This document shows positions 1 to 8,375 of a stretch of DNA of 36,204 bases, in pieces. Under the pieces are notes generated by a model that did no database searches, was not told the DNA's origin, and saw nothing but the letters and a program-made list of their open reading frames with translations. This DNA comes from Flavobacteriales bacterium (GTDB taxonomy: Bacteria > Bacteroidota > Bacteroidia > Flavobacteriales_D > Parvicellaceae). The position numbers and the translations under genes were made by a program. The DNA is taken from positions 1 through 36,204 of the forward strand of contig JAGYKU010000025.1 of NCBI GenBank assembly GCA_018401455.1. Direction: 5' to 3'. Each line of letters opens with the position of its first letter. The first letter of the stretch is position 1.

Positions 1-650
1 TGCATCGCAAAAGGAAATATAGAAAGTAATAAAGAACCACCCATCAAAATGGCAAAGAGCACTTTTATTTTGAGTGGAATGGGCGGAAACAATAGCATTA
101 CTTCGGTATTGGGGAAATATCTATATACTGCAGCAAAAATGCCAAACACCGCACCTGATGCACCTAGAGCTCTGGATATAACAATTCCTTTTACTTTACT
201 TTCATTCAAATCATTAACTAATCCTTGATTAAAATTAAAATAAATGGAATCTCCTACAATAAAAACATCTGTAGCACCTAAAAAAGCACTTTCACCCATA
301 ACTAGTAATTCAATCATGTGGAAACCGTGATAAAATATGTTTCCTAGTAGCCCTGACGCAATATAAAGTATTAAGAATTTCTTTGCTCCTATAAAACGCT
401 CTAAATTAGTTCCAAATGATACTAGCCCTAACATATTTGCAAATAAATGAAATGGTGCATTATGCAAAAACATAGAGGAAATATACTGAAAAGGATAAAA
501 CCCTTCTGAACTATAATGGTGCAAACTTAACCAGTGCACTAAATCAATACCTCTCCATGACAATAAATGCACCGCAATGAAAACTAAGACATTAATTATC
601 AAAAGGTTTTTGACTACAGGAGTCATATTTCTAAACAGTTGGTCAAACAT
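1..650 (-). CDS. Rhomboid-family intramembrane serine protease (C-terminus outside window)
   Basis: Reading the minus strand from the ATG at 650-648 gives 216 codons with no stop before the window edge. The product is strongly hydrophobic with several membrane segments. It shows the rhomboid signature: H63 and H68 followed by N72 in an H-4-H-3-N arrangement (HNAPFHLFAN), and the catalytic serine motif GASGAVFG with Ser165. Rhomboids cut membrane proteins within the bilayer using a Ser-His dyad; the catalytic His lies in a later helix outside the window, so it cannot be checked. About 40 residues of loop separate the HxxxN helix from the serine helix. The start codon shares one base with the mutL stop (TAATG), which suggests translational coupling in a mutL-rhomboid operon, an arrangement common in Bacteroidota. 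The substrate is unknown. Confidence 0.88.
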   Translation of the reverse strand, partial: MFDQLFRNMTPVVKNLLIINVLVFIAVHLLSWRGIDLVHWLSLHHYSSEGFYPFQYISSMFLHNAPFHLFANMLGLVSFGTNLERFIGAKKFLILYIASGLLGNIFYHGFHMIELLVMGESAFLGATDVFIVGDSIYFNFNQGLVNDLNESKVKGIVISRALGASGAVFGIFAAVYRYFPNTEVMLLFPPIPLKIKVLFAILMGGSLLLSIFPFAM

Positions 651-2542
651 TATTTTTCAAATTTTTCATCAATTTCATCTTCACCTATCGTCACGATTAT
701 TTTGTTTCCTTTATAATCATATTGTGTGTTTTGGCAAGCAAATAATTCATCTATCAGCGTGCTCATTTCTTCTATCGATAATTTCTTACCGCTCTTTATC
801 GAACTGCTTTTGGCTAAATTCCAAGCGAGTTCATTTTTGTGATTGGATTTTAAAGAAGCGCTGTTGTTTTTGCATTGCTCAATAAAATCTTCCAAAATTC
901 CTTTCACATTTTCTTCTTGCACTCCAATGGGTAATCCGCTTACGGAAAATACGTTTTTACCCATATTTTCAATGTCGAATCCCAATACTTTTATTTCTGG
1001 CAATAATTCCATCATTAGTGCATAACTGCTATTGTCTAGTTCTATGGTTTGAGGAAACAATATCGTCTGACTCATTGTTTTCTCTTGCTCCATCATTTTC
1101 AAAAAACGCTCGAACAAAATCTGTCTATGCGCTCTTTGCTGGTCTATTAAAATCAAACTTTTCTTTACCTGAGTAAAAATATACTTACCGTGCAGTTGAG
1201 ATGTTTTGGAATTATCATAACCAGTTGTAAACTCACTTTGCGAATTTCGTTCCAATGCCGATTCATCTGTAAAATTGGCAGACATTTGCTTTTGGTTCAC
1301 TTCCCATTGATTTTGAGAAAGCATTTCTAGATTGGCATCTACTTGATTTTGAGAGATGTTTAATTTATAATTTCCCGAACCCGAAGACTTGGCAGGAAAA
1401 GGATTAGAATAATCTCCTCTTAAGTTTAATTTAGGCTGAAACGGATTGTAATTTTTATCTACATTGATTGAAGGTTCTACAATCATTTTGTCCTTTGGAA
1501 TGGGGGGAACATTGAATGAGTTTTCTTGATTAAAATCTAATGAAGGTGCAATATTGAATTTCCCCAAAGAGTTTCTCACAGCACTATTAATGATGGCATA
1601 CAAGGCCTTTTCATCTTCAAATTTCACTTCAGTCTTGGTCGGATGAATGTTGATGTCAATTTTGACAGGATCCACTTCCATAAATAGAAAAAAGGAAGGA
1701 AACTGATCTTTACTTAACAATTCTGAATAGGCTCTTGTGACAGCATGTTGCAAATAACTATTTTTGATAAAACGGTTATTCACAAAGAAGAATTGTTCTC
1801 CTCTAGTACGTTTACAAAACTCTGGTTTCACAACATATCCCGTCACATTCATGATAGTGGTTTGTTCTTCTACAGGCACTAATCTTTCATTGAATTTCTT
1901 GCCAAAAACTGATACAATTCTCTGTCTTAAATTACCTGGAGGCAAGTTAAAAACTTCATTTCCATTGTGGTGGAAAGTAAAATGAATATCTGGATGTGGC
2001 AATGCTACCCTTTCTATTTCGTCAATGATATGTTTGGTTTCAATGGCATTAGATTTCAAGAAATTCCTTCTTGCAGGGACATTGAAATATAGGTTTTTGA
2101 TACTAAAATTGGAACCTACAGCACAACTTACAGGCGTTTGATTGATGACTTTGCTTCCTTCAATTTGTATGCTTGTACCTAAATCGGCTTCGAAAGTTTT
2201 GGTTTTGAGTTCTACTTGCGCAATAGCCGCAATCGAAGCCAATGCTTCTCCTCTAAAACCTTTCGTTTTGATATTAAATAAATCATCTGCGGCTTTAATT
2301 TTGGAAGTTGCATGTCGTTCAAAAGACAACCTTGCGTCAGTTTCTGTCATACCACAGCCATTGTCTATCACTTGAATGAGCGTTCTTCCCGCATCTTTTA
2401 TTACAACATCAATTTTGGTGCTTCCAGCATCAATTCCATTTTCTAGTAATTCCTTGATAGCAGAAGCAGGACGTTGAATAACCTCACCGGCAGCGATTTG
2501 ATTGGCAATTTTGTCAGAAAGAAGTCTAATGATATCTGGCAT
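650..2542 (-). CDS. mutL: DNA mismatch repair protein MutL
   Basis: A 630-residue MutL. The N-terminal GHKL ATPase motifs are all present: IKELLENGIDAGS near residues 28-40, DNGCGM near 60-65 and GFRGEAL near 95-101. The middle (about 330-460) is low-complexity linker, and the C-terminal dimerisation domain follows. MutL couples MutS mismatch recognition to strand incision and excision. The C-terminal endonuclease signature DQHAxxExxxxE, found in most MutH-less bacteria, reads DQQRAHRQILFE from residue 467, so the His and first Glu are missing. The late CPHGRP metal motif is replaced by a DYKGNK-like stretch near 609-614. Catalytic incision by this protein is therefore doubtful; the family assignment is not. 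It lies 33 bases after a small membrane-protein gene and overlaps the rhomboid start by one base, so the three probably form an operon. Confidence 0.97.
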   Translation of the reverse strand: MPDIIRLLSDKIANQIAAGEVIQRPASAIKELLENGIDAGSTKIDVVIKDAGRTLIQVIDNGCGMTETDARLSFERHATSKIKAADDLFNIKTKGFRGEALASIAAIAQVELKTKTFEADLGTSIQIEGSKVINQTPVSCAVGSNFSIKNLYFNVPARRNFLKSNAIETKHIIDEIERVALPHPDIHFTFHHNGNEVFNLPPGNLRQRIVSVFGKKFNERLVPVEEQTTIMNVTGYVVKPEFCKRTRGEQFFFVNNRFIKNSYLQHAVTRAYSELLSKDQFPSFFLFMEVDPVKIDINIHPTKTEVKFEDEKALYAIINSAVRNSLGKFNIAPSLDFNQENSFNVPPIPKDKMIVEPSINVDKNYNPFQPKLNLRGDYSNPFPAKSSGSGNYKLNISQNQVDANLEMLSQNQWEVNQKQMSANFTDESALERNSQSEFTTGYDNSKTSQLHGKYIFTQVKKSLILIDQQRAHRQILFERFLKMMEQEKTMSQTILFPQTIELDNSSYALMMELLPEIKVLGFDIENMGKNVFSVSGLPIGVQEENVKGILEDFIEQCKNNSASLKSNHKNELAWNLAKSSSIKSGKKLSIEEMSTLIDELFACQNTQYDYKGNKIIVTIGEDEIDEKFEK

Positions 2543-2575
2543 ATAAAACGATCGTAAAAAGGGATAAAAAAAAGA

Positions 2576-2893
2576 TTATTTGAAAAATTTACCTAAAAAT
2601 CCATCTAAATTGGAAAAAACAACATAACTCAAATACAAAACGAGCACAAGGATAATGATCATTCTCATTGATTTTGCAAAAGATTGAGACTTGTACCCCA
2701 TAGAAGTTGCATTTCTTTGAAATTGACTTCTCAATCGCGCTTCTCTGTCCACATCAGAAACATTTTCGCCATCCAACTCTGCTTCAATTGCTTTCACCCT
2801 TTTATCCAACTCCTCTTTTTCGGGATTATAATACACAGGCGTGTAATTGAATGTGCGATGTCTGTTTATTTTGCTGAATTGAGGGAATTTCAT
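2576..2893 (-). CDS. Small single-pass membrane protein of unknown function
   Basis: The 105-residue product begins MKFPQFSKINRHRTFNYTP. It has a charged middle (YYNPEKEELDKRVKAIEAEL, helix-forming) and one hydrophobic segment near residues 78-95, followed by a short basic tail, so it should be anchored with most of its length on one side of the membrane. The FNYTPxYYxPEKEE-type opening is, from memory, seen in small uncharacterised proteins beside mutL in Flavobacteriia; no function is known to me. It sits 33 bases upstream of mutL on the same strand and is likely co-transcribed. Confidence 0.75.
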   Translation of the reverse strand: MKFPQFSKINRHRTFNYTPVYYNPEKEELDKRVKAIEAELDGENVSDVDREARLRSQFQRNATSMGYKSQSFAKSMRMIIILVLVLYLSYVVFSNLDGFLGKFFK

Positions 2894-3064
2894 TTTGATA
2901 TCTGATAAGTGTTTTCAAAACAAAATTACACTTTTTAATTGAAAAAATGACAACAATTAAAATATTAAAGCGGTAAGGTCCTTCGAAAATAAATTTCCAA
3001 AGCATTGATATTCTTAATATTCTGAAAAACTCAATTTTTAATAATTTTTAAAACGAATTTTCAT

Positions 3065-3107
3065 TATCTTTGTGTGTAATGAAGGTATCATCAATGTGAT
3101 AATGATA
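3065..3107 (+). promoter_or_regulatory. Promoter box and possible operator for the toxin-antitoxin remnant
   Basis: TATCTTTG at 3065-3072 matches the Bacteroidota -7 consensus TAnnTTTG. Just downstream, TATCAT (3086-3091) and ATGATA (3102-3107) form an inverted repeat with a 10-base spacer, placed where an autoregulatory antitoxin could bind. The antitoxin reading begins at 3167. The promoter match is direct; the operator role is inferred. Confidence 0.5.
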
Positions 3108-3166
3108 AGTTGATTAAAACACATTTTTGAAGGTTTAAAAGATTTCCATTCAAAAATTTAAGAAAG

Positions 3167-3427
3167 ATGAAAGGAACCATAAATATAAAAATATCCTGAA
3201 TCATTAGCCAATGCTTAAAAATTAAATGAAAAAGATTTTGAATTGGAGATGAAAAACAAGTTCATTAGTAAAACTTTAAGTAAATTAGTAAAGTGTCTTC
3301 AAGTGTAGCATTTCAAAGTATTAGGGATTGTCAAGAATAAGTTTTTGAATTACTTTCAAAATACAATGTCTCAATGTTTGGAGGATATGATTCTGATGAC
3401 ATAAACGAAGACATTAAGAATGCTTAA
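3167..3427 (+). pseudogene. UPF0175-family antitoxin, broken by several indels
   Basis: No open frame survives, but reading across frames recovers a UPF0175 protein in order: MKGTINIKI from 3167, then ESLANA, LNEKDFELEMK, TSSLVKL, GKVSSSVA, LSRISF, and finally ELLSKYNVSMFGGYDSDD up to the TAA at 3425-3427. The segment matching VSSSVA...SKYNVS..FG is the core of this family (COG2886). UPF0175 proteins are predicted type II antitoxins paired with DUF3368 PIN toxins, and the next remnant is exactly that partner. Every break can be explained by a single-base insertion or deletion, and the residues between breaks still look conserved. This could be very recent decay or local sequence error. Confidence 0.72.
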
Positions 3428-3429
3428 AG

Positions 3430-3951
3430 TTACTTATAAATACAACTCCAATTATCTTTGCTAAAATTAAAATGTTCTGAAATTTTAAGACAACTATATC
3501 AAAATATGTTACATTCCTCTTGCAGTTTACAATGAGGTTGAAGCATGTAAAACAACTGAATATTACAAAGATTTATCTAAAATTGATTGGATTAAAATTG
3601 AAAAATAAAGGATGAAAATGCTATAAAATATTTTTTAGATTTTAGATTGAGTGAAGTTCTGAGGTAATAGTTTTAGCAACCGAATTAAAAGTGTTCGATT
3701 TAATAGTTCTAGATGAAAACTAGGTCGATATCACGCAAAACACGCAGATTTAAAAAATCACAGGTACAATTGGAAATTTTATAAAAGCAAAAGAAGGATT
3801 AATTTCTGTGATTTAAAACCACTTTAAATGAGTTATCAGAAAAAATGTTTGGATTAGTGAAAAATCCAAAAGTGATTTGGAAAAGTTAAAGAAAAAAATA
3901 GTTGATTTTTTTGACACGAAAACTTTATTTTTAATTATCAACATCTATTAA
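3430..3951 (+). pseudogene. DUF3368 PIN-domain toxin, broken by several indels
   Basis: Pieces of a DUF3368 (COG2405) PIN-like nuclease appear in order in different frames: LLINTTPII near 3430-3460; IPLAVYNEV...WIKIEK in one open stretch at 3513-3608; EVIVLATELKVFDLIVLDEN at 3661-3720; GRYHAKHADLK and then ITGTIGNFIKAKEGLI near 3722-3810; and WISEKSKSDLEKLKKK toward the end. The order, the acidic PIN positions (E of YNEV, E of SEGE-like VIVLATE, D/E of LDEN) and the terminal FWISEK-like motif fit a toxin that would cleave RNA. It directly follows its cognate UPF0175 antitoxin, as in typical pairs. The exact start is unclear, and the end is taken at the TAA closing the last frame. Confidence 0.72.
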
Positions 3952-3961
3952 TCTAAACTGA

Positions 3962-5620
<1,659 letters not shown>

Positions 5621-5657
5621 AGGAATTATAAGTACTTAAGGATTGAAATTTTTTAAC

Positions 5658-5698
5658 CGCAAAGAACGCAAAGCATCTACGCAAAGGACGCAAAGTGA
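5658..5698. repeat. CGCAAAG short-repeat element
   Basis: Four copies of CGCAAAG occur within 41 bases, separated by AA, a 6-base CATCTA spacer and GA. Elements with this heptamer pattern are scattered between genes in many Bacteroidota genomes (from memory). There is no coding potential and the function is unknown. Confidence 0.6.
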
Positions 5699-5784
5699 TT
5701 GTTTTATAGAATCAAAGAGAAATGAGCCTTACGAGACTTTTCGTATCTATTTAGAGTTTTTAAGCCTAAAAACAGTCTGATTTT

Positions 5785-5820
5785 AAAATAAATATTTTAT
5801 ATTTGTTGGAAGTTAAACAC
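5785..5820 (+). repeat. Promoter-bearing direct repeat, copy 1
   Basis: AAATAAATATTTTATATTTG followed by TTGG, one variable base and AGTTAAAC recurs almost identically at 6716-6750. It contains TATATTTG (5798-5805), a perfect TAnnTTTG -7 box, so it probably carries a promoter. GTTAGGT at 5836-5842, an integron-core-like heptamer, lies just downstream, before the gene at 5876. Confidence 0.7.
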
Positions 5821-5875
5821 ACGAATAGATTAAGCGTTAGGTACTGGTGTTTATTTAAATGTTAGCATTAATAAA

Positions 5876-6310
5876 ATGACAATAGTAAGTATCATAATGA
5901 TGATAGGAATTCCATTTTTACTTTTGTTCGGAAGAAAAAGGAAATGGAATACACAACATTTAAAAAAAATCATTGTCATTGGATTCACAACAATTGGGCT
6001 CATAGGCTTTGCTTTCTCTTCCACTAATGAATTCAGGTTGCTTTTTTATTCGTTTATAGTTGTACCTATCTTTATTTCAGTTGACAACTTATTTAAAAGT
6101 TTAAGTATAAAAAAGCACAACAGAAATCTTAATTTATGGCTAAATTATTCTGACGATATTGATGGAGTTTTTGCTCCTATGAGGTCCCAAAAATTTAAAA
6201 CAACAGACATTGTTTTTTCAATAATGCTATTAATGATAATTGTTGGATTGGCTATACTTGGAGCCATACTCTTTGGGAAAGAGAATTTATATGACGAATT
6301 AATAACTTAA
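5876..6310 (+). CDS. Hypothetical multi-pass membrane protein
   Basis: This 144-residue protein has about four hydrophobic segments (roughly residues 3-20, 30-47, 53-70 and 112-134). A basic cluster follows the first (GRKRKWNTQ), and a soluble loop of about 35 residues containing NYSDDIDGVFAP lies before the last. I recognise no domain. It is an orphan gene with a repeated promoter segment upstream and a long imperfect inverted repeat directly downstream, the first of three such genes. The start is the ATG at 5876; no in-frame alternative looks better. Confidence 0.6.
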   Translation: MTIVSIIMMIGIPFLLLFGRKRKWNTQHLKKIIVIGFTTIGLIGFAFSSTNEFRLLFYSFIVVPIFISVDNLFKSLSIKKHNRNLNLWLNYSDDIDGVFAPMRSQKFKTTDIVFSIMLLMIIVGLAILGAILFGKENLYDELIT

Positions 6311-6317
6311 TACAATG

Positions 6318-6530
6318 TGATAACACTATAAAAAGCAAATAGGACGTTCGGTGGTTAAAAAAAGTTCTGAGCTATTTACTAACATCGCCAATTCGCCTCA
6401 GTCGGATGGCTTTAAATATGAAAAAAACTAAAATCAATTCCGTATATTTCGGAAGTAAATTTGTCTCAGTGCAAACCTAAAGGACAATGCAAACCAATGC
6501 TCTACGCTACATATAGAGGACGATATATGG
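6318..6530. repeat. attC-like imperfect inverted repeat, element A
   Basis: Starting 7 bases after the previous stop, TGATAAC (6318-6324) is followed by CTATAAAAAGCAAATAG (6326-6342). This is partly complementary (11 of 17) to CTCTACGCTACATATAG at 6500-6516. The last ~55 bases (6471-6524) are a near-copy of 7478-7531 in element B, sharing GCAAACCTAAAGGACA and GCAAACCAAT. The terminal core is degraded here (GACGATATA where B has GCGTTAGGC). The layout, an inverse core just after a stop codon and a palindromic body, resembles integron attC sites, but at about 210 bases it is longer than usual. Confidence 0.55.
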
Positions 6531-6549
6531 TAAAACTTTAATAAATTTA

Positions 6550-6672
6550 GCCACTAATGCACGAATGTCGTATTATTCGTATATATTTTTGTTATTGGAA
6601 ATATTTATACTTTTGATTTTATTTGATAATATCTAATCAAGTATCAATCCCAAATATTCGTGTATTCGTGGC
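6550..6672. repeat. Intergenic inverted repeat with GCCACTAATGCACGAAT ends
   Basis: GCCACTAATGCACGAAT (6550-6566) is matched in inverse by ATTCGTGTATTCGTGGC (6656-6672), 15 of 17 positions. The 123-base unit is AT-rich and non-coding. Similar GCCACGAATNCACGAAT ends recur between genes in other Bacteroidota (from memory). It may be a non-autonomous repeat. It separates element A from the second promoter copy. Confidence 0.6.
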
Positions 6673-6715
6673 AAAAAAACAAATCACCTTTTTTCGTTTT
6701 ATTACTTACAATCTT

Positions 6716-6750
6716 AAATAAATATTTTATATTTGTTGGTAGTTAAACGC
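6716..6750 (+). repeat. Promoter-bearing direct repeat, copy 2
   Basis: This is a near-identical copy of 5785-5820, with one base changed after TTGG. It contains TATATTTG (6728-6735), a consensus -7 box, and lies 51 bases before the lipoprotein gene. Both copies are followed by a GTT-core-like heptamer and then an orphan gene. Confidence 0.7.
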
Positions 6751-6800
6751 TTGTATAAGATAAATGTTTTTAGCCAACTGTTGGGGGGCATAAAAAAATC

Positions 6801-7361
6801 GTGAAAAATCTAATTACATATCTATCAATTGCCTTGCTTTTTTGTGCCTGCAATAGTTCGGAAACAGAAAATCAGCCGACCAGAATTTTAGAACCTAATG
6901 AAGACGAAAATGAATTGGTAACTATTGCAAATGAAGTTTCCTTTTTAAAATGCTTAGATAGTTCAATAATTGACACATTTGTTGTGCCAGTAGATGGCTT
7001 GAGTTATCGTGGATATACTTTCAAATCGAATAACACCTTTGAATCAATTGGCTTTACAGACATTAGTGATTATTTTGAGAAAATTGGCACCTATCAAATC
7101 ATTAATGATACAATTCTTATTCTCAACTATACTAAGCGAATACGATCCGAAAAAGTCATTTCAAAAAAAGGTATAATTGCAGGTGAAATTCTTGAGCAAA
7201 CAAACATTACAAAAATCGATACTCTTTTTATTGACTATTCAGGCCAACTTGCAACAATATGCATTTATTCAGATATGTATGATGGAGATAAAAACCTAAT
7301 CAGCAAATTCGGAAAATTAAAATGCAAAAGAATAAATACGACCCCCCAACAGTCTATATAG
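6801..7361 (+). CDS. Putative lipoprotein of unknown function in a cassette-like unit
   Basis: The 186-residue product begins MKNLITYLSIALLFCAC from a GTG start. This is a lipoprotein-type signal, with Cys17 of LLFCAC the likely lipidated residue, so it should sit in the outer membrane or face the periplasm. The mature part has alternating hydrophobic residues (FVVPVDGLSYRGYTF, YQIINDTILILNY) suggesting a beta-rich fold. I recognise no family. The last codons (TTPQQSI) and the stop lie inside the left arm of the downstream inverted repeat, so the C-terminus is partly set by the repeat. No ATG lies nearby in frame, hence GTG. A repeated promoter segment ends 51 bases upstream. Confidence 0.65.
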   Translation: MKNLITYLSIALLFCACNSSETENQPTRILEPNEDENELVTIANEVSFLKCLDSSIIDTFVVPVDGLSYRGYTFKSNNTFESIGFTDISDYFEKIGTYQIINDTILILNYTKRIRSEKVISKKGIIAGEILEQTNITKIDTLFIDYSGQLATICIYSDMYDGDKNLISKFGKLKCKRINTTPQQSI

Positions 7362-7535
7362 AGCATAGAGCGCTCGGAGGTTTGTAAAGGACGGTAGGTT
7401 TCTTTGAGGACGCCAAATTTACAATTTGGCTTTTAGTTGTTTAAAATGTAAAATCAAAATCGTAAATTTGGCTTACTGCAAACCTAAAGGACAGTGCAAA
7501 CCAATACTCTACGCTCCATATAGGGGGCGTTAGGC
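7342..7535. repeat. attC-like imperfect inverted repeat, element B
   Basis: The left arm CCCCCCAACAGT (7342-7353) plus CTATATAGAGCATAGAG (7354-7370) pairs with CTCTACGCTCCATATAG (7507-7523, 15 of 17 complementary), followed by GCGTTAGGC (7527-7535). Between the arms lies a nested inverted repeat, GCCAAATTTAC (7412-7422) with GTAAATTTGGC (7462-7472), and a small GCCAAAT/ATTTGGC hairpin followed by TTTT that could also act as a terminator. The 3' third is shared with element A. It could fold as a long single-strand hairpin, as attC sites do. Confidence 0.6.
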
Positions 7536-7544
7536 TTCATAAGG

Positions 7545-8114
7545 ATGAGAATAAAAAAACTTCGAGGACATAAAAGACGATGGAAGTCTATAAATAAGTG
7601 GCGAAATAATTCATTAAGTTTTGAAGTTGATTATTTCAATGAATACCAGAGAGACTATAAGGAACTGCTAATTAATCCCTGGTGTGATATGGTAATTACA
7701 AATAGTACTTACCCACAACCTAAAGGAAAAACGAAACTTAAAATGCTAGAAGGTTTAATTGATGTTTTCGATTTTTGGAATAATGAATTAAGAAAAAGTG
7801 AAAAGGAATACTCCCTTTATTTGTGGCTATACGAGGAGAGGTTCACGAAATCCCAAGTTGTATGCGCAACAGGAGATTTCATCAATTATTATGACACTAC
7901 TTTTTATCCAAATAAAGCAAAAAACACTTTTAAGTCACCTATAACTAAATTAACACCAAAACTGAATAAGTTCAACTGGACACAATGTATTGATGAAGAT
8001 TACTACGACCAATCTGACCTTGGGACTGTTGATCAGTTTAGTTCTTTTTCAGAATTTAATGAACATAAGAAATGGTTTAACAATTTATTAAAAGGGAGTA
8101 ATTTATGCAAATAA
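7545..8114 (+). CDS. Hypothetical soluble protein of an orphan Bacteroidota-type family
   Basis: This 189-residue protein opens MRIKKLRGHKRRWKSINKW, strongly basic, and then becomes aromatic-rich and mixed charge (NPWCDMVITNSTYPQPKGKT, FDFWNNELRK, YSLYLWLYEERFTKSQVVCA). There is no signal peptide or membrane segment. Proteins with the KKLRGHKRRWK opening and a RFxKSQVVCA core seem to recur in Bacteroidota and usually lie alone between repeats (from memory); no function is known to me. The basic N-terminus could bind nucleic acid, which is speculation. The gene starts 10 bases after the GTTAGGC core of element B, as expected for a cassette gene. Confidence 0.6.
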   Translation: MRIKKLRGHKRRWKSINKWRNNSLSFEVDYFNEYQRDYKELLINPWCDMVITNSTYPQPKGKTKLKMLEGLIDVFDFWNNELRKSEKEYSLYLWLYEERFTKSQVVCATGDFINYYDTTFYPNKAKNTFKSPITKLTPKLNKFNWTQCIDEDYYDQSDLGTVDQFSSFSEFNEHKKWFNNLLKGSNLCK

Positions 8115-8285
8115 AAACAATTACACAGAGCGAATTATATGCTATAGAAAGGTTCAATTGGGTGGGAAAACCCAAATAAATAACGAATCATAACAGTTTG
8201 CATATTTTAAAAGACAAATATAATTTTATATAAAAGCAGGTTTCATACCACCTCCGCCAAATTTTCCTTATTTGTAAAAGTATTT
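8115..8285. other. Intergenic stretch before htpG, no gene seen
   Basis: There is a short hairpin TTGGG/CCCAA at 8158-8162 and 8171-8175 without a T-run. I see no convincing attC-like partner for the GTTAGGC core upstream of the preceding gene, and no open frame of note. Confidence 0.4.
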
Positions 8286-8298
8286 TGACACATTGTCA
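8286..8298 (+). promoter_or_regulatory. Palindrome upstream of htpG, possible heat-shock control site
   Basis: TGACACATTGTCA is a perfect TGACA/TGTCA inverted repeat with a 3-base centre. It is followed by AGGCAATGGCAT and GGTTTGAC, then 57 bases to the htpG ATG. Similar TGTCA plus GGCA arrangements precede stress genes in Bacteroidota (recollection, not checked). A regulatory role is inferred. Confidence 0.4.
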
Positions 8299-8375
8299 GC
8301 AAAAAGGCAATGGCATAAGGTTTGACAAACGCACCCTAGAATATTTAATATTAATCAAACTAAAATAAATACATT

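Larger units (their letters stand above)
6777..7535 (+). mobile_element. Candidate gene cassette (lipoprotein gene plus attC-like site)
   Basis: The left boundary ACTGTTGGGGGG (6777-6788) and the sequence at the end of the enclosed gene, CCCCCCAACAGT (7342-7353), are perfect 12-base reverse complements. In integron cassettes the bases at the left junction (TTRRRY) complement the inverse core (RYYYAAC) of the same cassette's attC, which is what is seen here. The right end, GTTAGGC (7529-7535), fits GTTRRRY exactly. No integrase is in the window, and the flanking genes do not show the same clean pairing, so mobility is inferred only. Confidence 0.4.

Noticed and set aside
5658-5698. CGCAAAG cluster as a CRISPR array
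   Set aside because: The units are only 7 bases with 2-6 base gaps and no spacers; it is a short intergenic repeat.
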